Source: Brenneria alni (lineage in GTDB: Bacteria > Pseudomonadota > Gammaproteobacteria > Enterobacterales > Enterobacteriaceae). Taken from it: a DNA stretch of 43,234 nt. The stretch spans positions 1 through 43,234 of the forward strand of contig NZ_MJLZ01000039.1 in the NCBI RefSeq assembly GCF_003666245.1, given 5' to 3'. Every line of letters starts with the position of its first letter. The first letter of the stretch is position 1. Positions 39,093-43,234 of the stretch are shown here, piece by piece. Below the pieces are notes generated by a model. It made no database searches and was not told the DNA's origin. It worked only from the letters and a program-made list of their open reading frames with translations. The position numbers and the translations under genes are program-made.

Positions 39093-39686
39093 ATGATTAA
39101 TGTTAGTAAGCAAAATAAACCCTCTTATGAGTGTATGATAATTGCGGAAACAGCATATGAACTGGCCAAGCAAGCAAAAGAATATTCATGGAAGCAGTAT
39201 CATTGTTCCACGGGTTTTGTTTTCCTAGCTTTTGCCATTGAGGCAATGTTCATCTTTTACCGGAGGCAGGTTGATTCAAATTACGACAAAACTAATGATA
39301 GATCAGGACGTAAAGATTTTCATAAAAAAACTATGAATCTTTGTGGTATTGGAGATCTGTTAGGCAGTCGCGATTATCAGACCATCAAAAAATGCTTGTT
39401 ATTCAGAGACAATATTGCGCATGGGGACTTTTTTGAGTCTAAATTTCCGTTTATGCCCTCTGGAGAAGATGAACATAATGACCATGTCAATGAAATTTTG
39501 TCTCAACCTTCGAAGCAGTTTAGGATAACTGTAAGTGAGCTCAATGACGGTATCTGTGCAGCCAAATGCGTCGATAACCTAATCTGTGAAAATGGTTACC
39601 AAGTAAGCAATACATTTATTGAGCGGAAATACATGCCGAGACTACAGCCCGCATTTGGTGTTTCTGGAATCTCGACATGGTTGTAG
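39093..39686 (+). CDS. Hypothetical HEPN-like protein
   Basis: A 197-aa protein of unknown function. The N-terminal half is helical (MIIAETAYELAKQAKEYSWK, then STGFVFLAFAIEAMFIFY). The middle has LLFRDNIAHGDFF, where Arg and His are spaced as in the R-x4-H motif of HEPN domains, which occur in many RNases of toxin and phage-defence systems. The HEPN reading is a motif-level inference only. The start at 39093 follows AAGG; a TTG at 39066 is possible. The gene is on the opposite strand from the integrase-TraI-helicase group and AT-rich, as expected for cargo. Confidence 0.65.
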   Translation: MINVSKQNKPSYECMIIAETAYELAKQAKEYSWKQYHCSTGFVFLAFAIEAMFIFYRRQVDSNYDKTNDRSGRKDFHKKTMNLCGIGDLLGSRDYQTIKKCLLFRDNIAHGDFFESKFPFMPSGEDEHNDHVNEILSQPSKQFRITVSELNDGICAAKCVDNLICENGYQVSNTFIERKYMPRLQPAFGVSGISTWL

Positions 39687-39736
39687 CATGAATGGTAGAT
39701 AACCTATTTATCGATTACAGTCTGCCCAGCCTGTCC

Positions 39737-39770
39737 TCTGGAGAGTCTGGAGAGTCTGGAGAGTCTGGAG
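39737..39770. repeat. Short tandem repeat of TCTGGAGAG (3.8 copies)
   Basis: Units at 39737-39745, 39746-39754, 39755-39763 and a partial one at 39764-39770, directly before the probable left end of the IS110 element. Confidence 0.95.
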
Positions 39771-39771
39771 T

Positions 39772-40985
39772 GTAGTGATGTTATGGACGCCCCTCCCTGA
39801 AGTAGCCAGTGCCATACTCTATTGACTGCAATTAATTCAGGAGTGATATCACAGGAACACAATCAGAGTTGTTGGTATCGACATTGCCAAATCTGTTTTT
39901 CAGGTATGCGTCTGGATGGTTGATGGTTCAATTGCATATAACAAGAAGATCTCCCGTTCAAAATTGCTGGATTGCGTTCGACACTTCGAGCCCGGAACGC
40001 TTATCGCGATGGAGGCATGCTCTACTTCGCACTTCTGGGGCAGAACCTTCAGAACGATGGGATACAACGTCAGACTGATACCTGCCCAGCACGTTAAAGC
40101 CTTTGTCAGAAGCCAGAAAAACGATGCTAATGATGCGCTGGCGATTTGTGAAACAGCACTCCGCCCTGGCATCCACTTTGTTCCGGTTAAAACTGCTGAG
40201 CAGCAGGATATCAAAGCGCTGCGAAATACCCGTCAGCTCATGGTTGAGCAAAGAACGGCGCTGGCTAACCAGCTTCGTTCTCTGCTCGCTGAATATGGTC
40301 TCATTATCCCTGTCGGGATCCAGTGCCTCCAGCAGCACCTGCCTGAACTGATGGAAGACGCATCGAATGAGTTAACGTTCACTGTCCGCCGTTTACTTTC
40401 TACATTGCGGGAAGACATGCAGGCGCTGAATGAACGCGTCACCGGACTGGATAAGGAAATTGCTGCATTGTCTTCACAACAAGCTGCCTATCGCCATTTG
40501 TTAACTATTCCGGGAGTCGGCCCGCTCATCGCGGCAGCGTTTATCAGTGAAGTGGATGCAGGGCAATTTTCCAGCGGCAGAGAGTTATCCGCCTGGTGTG
40601 GCCTGGTTCCCCGGCAGCACAGTTCGGGAGGCAAGCAACGATTATCCTCCGTGACAAAAAATGGCAATCGTAGTCTCAGAACATTAATCATCCATGGAGC
40701 ACGGTCTGTAATGCGCTGTATGAAAAAGCGCGATGACAGTCTGGGCCTTTGGCTGCAAAGGCTTGAAGCTCGTCAGGGGTTCCTGAAAACCACGGTTGCA
40801 CTGGCGAATAAACTGACGAGAATTATCTGGCGTGTGCTGACAGATGGGGTTGATTTTAATATGCAGAAGGCCGTTGCGATGAATTAGCTAAAAACAGCAA
40901 TTTACAGAAAATTATTTAACTGAGTTTGCAGGCACTGATGAGAAAACGGCTACCGTCCCTGTAACAGCCTGAAGTTGACCTGGGT
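39772..40985 (+). mobile_element. IS110-family insertion sequence (ends approximate)
   Basis: The transposase gene is flanked by non-coding DNA of about 80-140 bp on each side, as in IS110 elements, which have no long terminal inverted repeats. The bounds are estimates. Family members encode a bridge RNA in one non-coding end; I could not locate it. Confidence 0.5.
39916..40887 (+). CDS. IS110-family DEDD transposase (start uncertain)
   Basis: A DEDD recombinase that moves IS110 elements. The N-terminal RuvC-like domain contains LIAMEACSTSHFWG and SQKNDANDALAI (Asp residues), and the C-terminal serine-containing domain has LLTIPGVGPLIAAAF, then AWCGLVPRQHSSGGK and NGNRSLRTLIIHGA. The homology extends upstream to about 39853 (RVVGIDIAKSVFQVCVW), including the first catalytic Asp (codon 39880-39882), but no in-frame ATG, GTG or TTG is present there; a stop lies at 39844. 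The first ATG is at 39916 and would omit that Asp. The gene may have lost its start or use a rare ATC. Confidence 0.8.
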   Translation: MVDGSIAYNKKISRSKLLDCVRHFEPGTLIAMEACSTSHFWGRTFRTMGYNVRLIPAQHVKAFVRSQKNDANDALAICETALRPGIHFVPVKTAEQQDIKALRNTRQLMVEQRTALANQLRSLLAEYGLIIPVGIQCLQQHLPELMEDASNELTFTVRRLLSTLREDMQALNERVTGLDKEIAALSSQQAAYRHLLTIPGVGPLIAAAFISEVDAGQFSSGRELSAWCGLVPRQHSSGGKQRLSSVTKNGNRSLRTLIIHGARSVMRCMKKRDDSLGLWLQRLEARQGFLKTTVALANKLTRIIWRVLTDGVDFNMQKAVAMN

Positions 40986-41099
40986 AATCATATACCGGTG
41001 TAGTGATAAGGAAACAGGGCTCGGATAACATCATGGCGCGGGTAAATTAACCCACTAACGACGCCGGATATATGGTCGCAAACCGTATCGAACCAGTAC
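40888..41099. other. Non-coding stretch between IS110 and IS3 remnant
   Basis: It includes the right end of the IS110 element and about 100 bp of unassigned DNA with no open frame worth noting. Confidence 0.4.
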
Positions 41100-41660
<561 letters not shown>

Positions 41661-41811
41661 TGGAGAGCACCTGTGTTGTTCTGAGGTGAGCATATCACCT
41701 CTGTTCAAGTGGCCAAATTCAGTGTGTCACTACAACAACACAGGTACTACTGAATGTAAGAAAACGGCAGGTAAAGCATGCAATGGAGTCAAGGAGCGCG
41801 GAAGAGAGTCT

Positions 41812-42180
41812 TTAAACCCTTCTGCTATAGAGCACTTTAAGAGACGGGTAGTGCTCCACCTCGTTCAGTGACGCGGCCAGCAAAAGGCGATACCCGTCCT
41901 TTTCACTAAAGTATGACCTAACCCATTGTTGCAGCCACTGGCAGTAACCGCGCAGAGTGATATCACGGCAGAGCGTTGTGGAGGTGGCGATCTGCAGCGC
42001 GTCGCCCTCGATCACCGTGCGCGGGCCGTTCGCGTGCCACAGCTGCAGGCAGGTCGAACCATCCTGCCGCACCACAAAATCCCCCTGAACGCCTGGTACA
42101 CCGCGCCGTCCAGGGTGACGTCGTGCTCAAGCGCGCCCCGTTCGCCTGGCGTACCGGCAGTACCCACACCTCGGCGAATT
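41812..42180 (-). pseudogene. GC-rich gene fragment with a frameshift, unidentified
   Basis: Minus-strand codons read in one frame as GALEHDVTLDGAVYQAFRG and, after a one-base shift near the GGGGG run at 42079-42083, as DFVVRQDGSTCLQLWHANG, then VIEGDALQIATSTTLCRDIT, LRGYCQWLQQWVRSYFSEKD and a stop after SLKVLYSRRV. Both parts look like real protein, so this is a broken, truncated gene. I do not recognise the family. It is much more GC-rich than the toxin-like gene that ends 11 bp away, so the two have different origins. Confidence 0.6.
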
Positions 42181-42191
42181 TACTATGATAT

Positions 42192-43139
42192 TTATTGAAT
42201 TAATACAGCTATTAAATTTTTTGGCCAATATATATTACCAATTAACACTATACTATCTCCTGATGAGCACATCTCCCCCATTTTGGAAACTTTCATTCTT
42301 TCCCGATCATTTATGCAGTTAGCTACAGCAAGATACGAATATAGCTCATTTCTATTTGTTGCATGCGTAATACTACTGTAATATTCAGCGTCCGAGCTAG
42401 CGTTTTGCGACATCCTACGTGCATAGTCACTGAGATTTCCCCATTGGTTTGTTATGGAATATAAACTTCCAATCGGAGTATGCCTGTCATAATTTCGAGA
42501 AATAAAAGATGATATGTTGGCAAATCGAACCGATTCGGACACTCCGATTATTAACGTCAATAAAGATCTTGCTGTATTTTCTGTCACATATTGACTATCC
42601 ATACTTGATAGATTTCTTATAGCTTCATTAATAGTTATTTCGTTAACGATCACATCAGCTCTAACTCGGCCAGCTCTGGTGCTCAAGCTTGTATAGTCCG
42701 ATGATACATTCATTTCCAATGCTTCTGTGTTTGGTACGGTGATGTTTGAAAATTCAGGATCATTAAACCGATAAAAATACCTCCCGCAAACAAATCCTAC
42801 GGCATAAAGATTACTATTTGATAGAATAAGTTTGACTTCTTGGTCGTTATTATCTGTACTGATAAAACGCACATCACTATAGGAATTAGAAGAGTTAAGT
42901 GCCTGAACACCGGGAACACGGGGTAAAGCATCTGCGATGTTTTCTCTTATATTTTTTATTGAACCTATATATTCCCGAGGACTCCTAAACTTAAAATCAA
43001 ATGAATCAGAATATGAAAAGCCGCTAAAAAATATAAAAAAAAGAGCCAAGATATTCTTATACAAACAAGCCTTACGATTTATATTTTTCACAATTAAATA
43101 CTTTTTCATTCGAAAAAAAATCATAACGTTAATTTTCAT
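42192..43139 (-). CDS. Shiga-toxin A-subunit-like rRNA N-glycosidase (ribosome-inactivating protein)
   Basis: A 315-aa secreted protein, the precursor length of Stx1A. Signal peptide: basic N-region, hydrophobic core NILALFFIFFSGFSYS, likely cut before DSFDFKF. All five active-site residues of the ricin/Stx fold are present: Tyr112 (SNLYAVGF), Tyr149 (SSDYTSLSTRAG), Glu202 and Arg205 (SESVRF), Trp233 (NQWGNLSDYA). Tyr-Tyr spacing is 37 and Tyr-Glu 53, the same as I recall for Stx1A (77, 114, 167). C275 and C291 bracket a loop like the Stx disulfide loop, though without a clear RxxR furin site. The tail IVLIGNIYWPKNLIAVLIQ resembles the A2 segment that threads the B pentamer. Such enzymes remove the adenine of the 28S/23S sarcin-ricin loop. 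No B gene is visible. The gene is strongly AT-rich, so probably acquired. ATG at 43139 with GTGAG upstream. Confidence 0.9.
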   Translation of the reverse strand: MKINVMIFFRMKKYLIVKNINRKACLYKNILALFFIFFSGFSYSDSFDFKFRSPREYIGSIKNIRENIADALPRVPGVQALNSSNSYSDVRFISTDNNDQEVKLILSNSNLYAVGFVCGRYFYRFNDPEFSNITVPNTEALEMNVSSDYTSLSTRAGRVRADVIVNEITINEAIRNLSSMDSQYVTENTARSLLTLIIGVSESVRFANISSFISRNYDRHTPIGSLYSITNQWGNLSDYARRMSQNASSDAEYYSSITHATNRNELYSYLAVANCINDRERMKVSKMGEMCSSGDSIVLIGNIYWPKNLIAVLIQ

Positions 43140-43234
43140 GATTTCTCACTTAACTACACTAATGAAAACTATATAATCAAAGGTAAATGGAGCAGTATTT
43201 ATGATGTTATATTATATCCAAACATATAATATAC

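Noticed and set aside
41735..42191. Search for an StxB-like gene downstream of the toxin gene
   Set aside because: All frames on both strands were considered; none gives a 70-90-residue protein with a signal peptide.
43160..43216. Possible promoter (TATAAT at 43216-43211, minus) and Fur box for the toxin gene
   Set aside because: The region is so AT-rich that -10 matches arise by chance; the -35 would fall at or past the window edge and no Fur-box match is convincing.

Overview
The window looks like a chromosomal segment of an enterobacterium of the Pectobacteriaceae type. The evidence is gene order: rlmG-alx-sstT, a uxaCBA-type galacturonate locus beside exuR, yqjA-mzrA-yqjCDEK-yqjFG, yhaJ-yhaK, zur-yjbJ-lexA-dgkA-plsB-ubiA-ubiC, groES-groEL-fxsA-aspA-cutA-dsbD-yjdC and a tRNA-Phe gene. 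I read these proteins by comparison with remembered E. coli and Pectobacterium/Dickeya homologues. A decayed galacturonate operon points to a lineage that no longer relies on pectin, such as Brenneria or Lonsdalea; genus is an inference.

Left accessory end (1-4836). An integrated element enters from the left: a partial coiled-coil protein, a 51-codon gene, a Fic-domain protein and a P4-type tyrosine integrase. It ends at a copy of the 3' half of tRNA-Ile2 (CAU anticodon), followed by a tRNA-type terminator. Beyond it lie a YafO-family toxin with an unusual upstream partner and about 800 bp of poorly coding DNA.

Core block (4837-34200). This holds a copper-type (CueR-like) promoter driving a DUF305 protein, spy, rlmG, and alx with its manganese-sensing yybP-ykoY leader, which carries a palindromic repeat inserted inside the aptamer. 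sstT follows. The uxaC, uxaB and uxaA genes have collapsed by two deletions into a chimeric remnant. exuR remains but exuT is absent. The envelope-stress and membrane group yqjA to yqjG, yhaJ/yhaK, zur, the SOS regulator lexA with two operators, phospholipid (dgkA, plsB) and ubiquinone (ubiC, ubiA) genes, the heat-shock groES-groEL operon with a sigma-32 promoter, aspA with a CRP site, and cutA-dsbD-yjdC complete the block.

Right accessory end (34200-43234). A second element starts at tRNA-Phe with an integrase, a TraI_2-domain protein and a UvrD-like helicase on the minus strand. These are followed by a HEPN-like protein, an IS110 transposase, a truncated IS3 element, a GC-rich gene fragment and, at the far right, an AT-rich gene for a secreted 315-residue protein. 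That protein carries every hallmark of a Shiga-toxin A subunit (rRNA N-glycosidase): all five active-site residues with near-family spacing, a signal peptide, a C-terminal cysteine pair and an A2-like tail. No B-subunit gene is visible. This is the most notable finding of the window.
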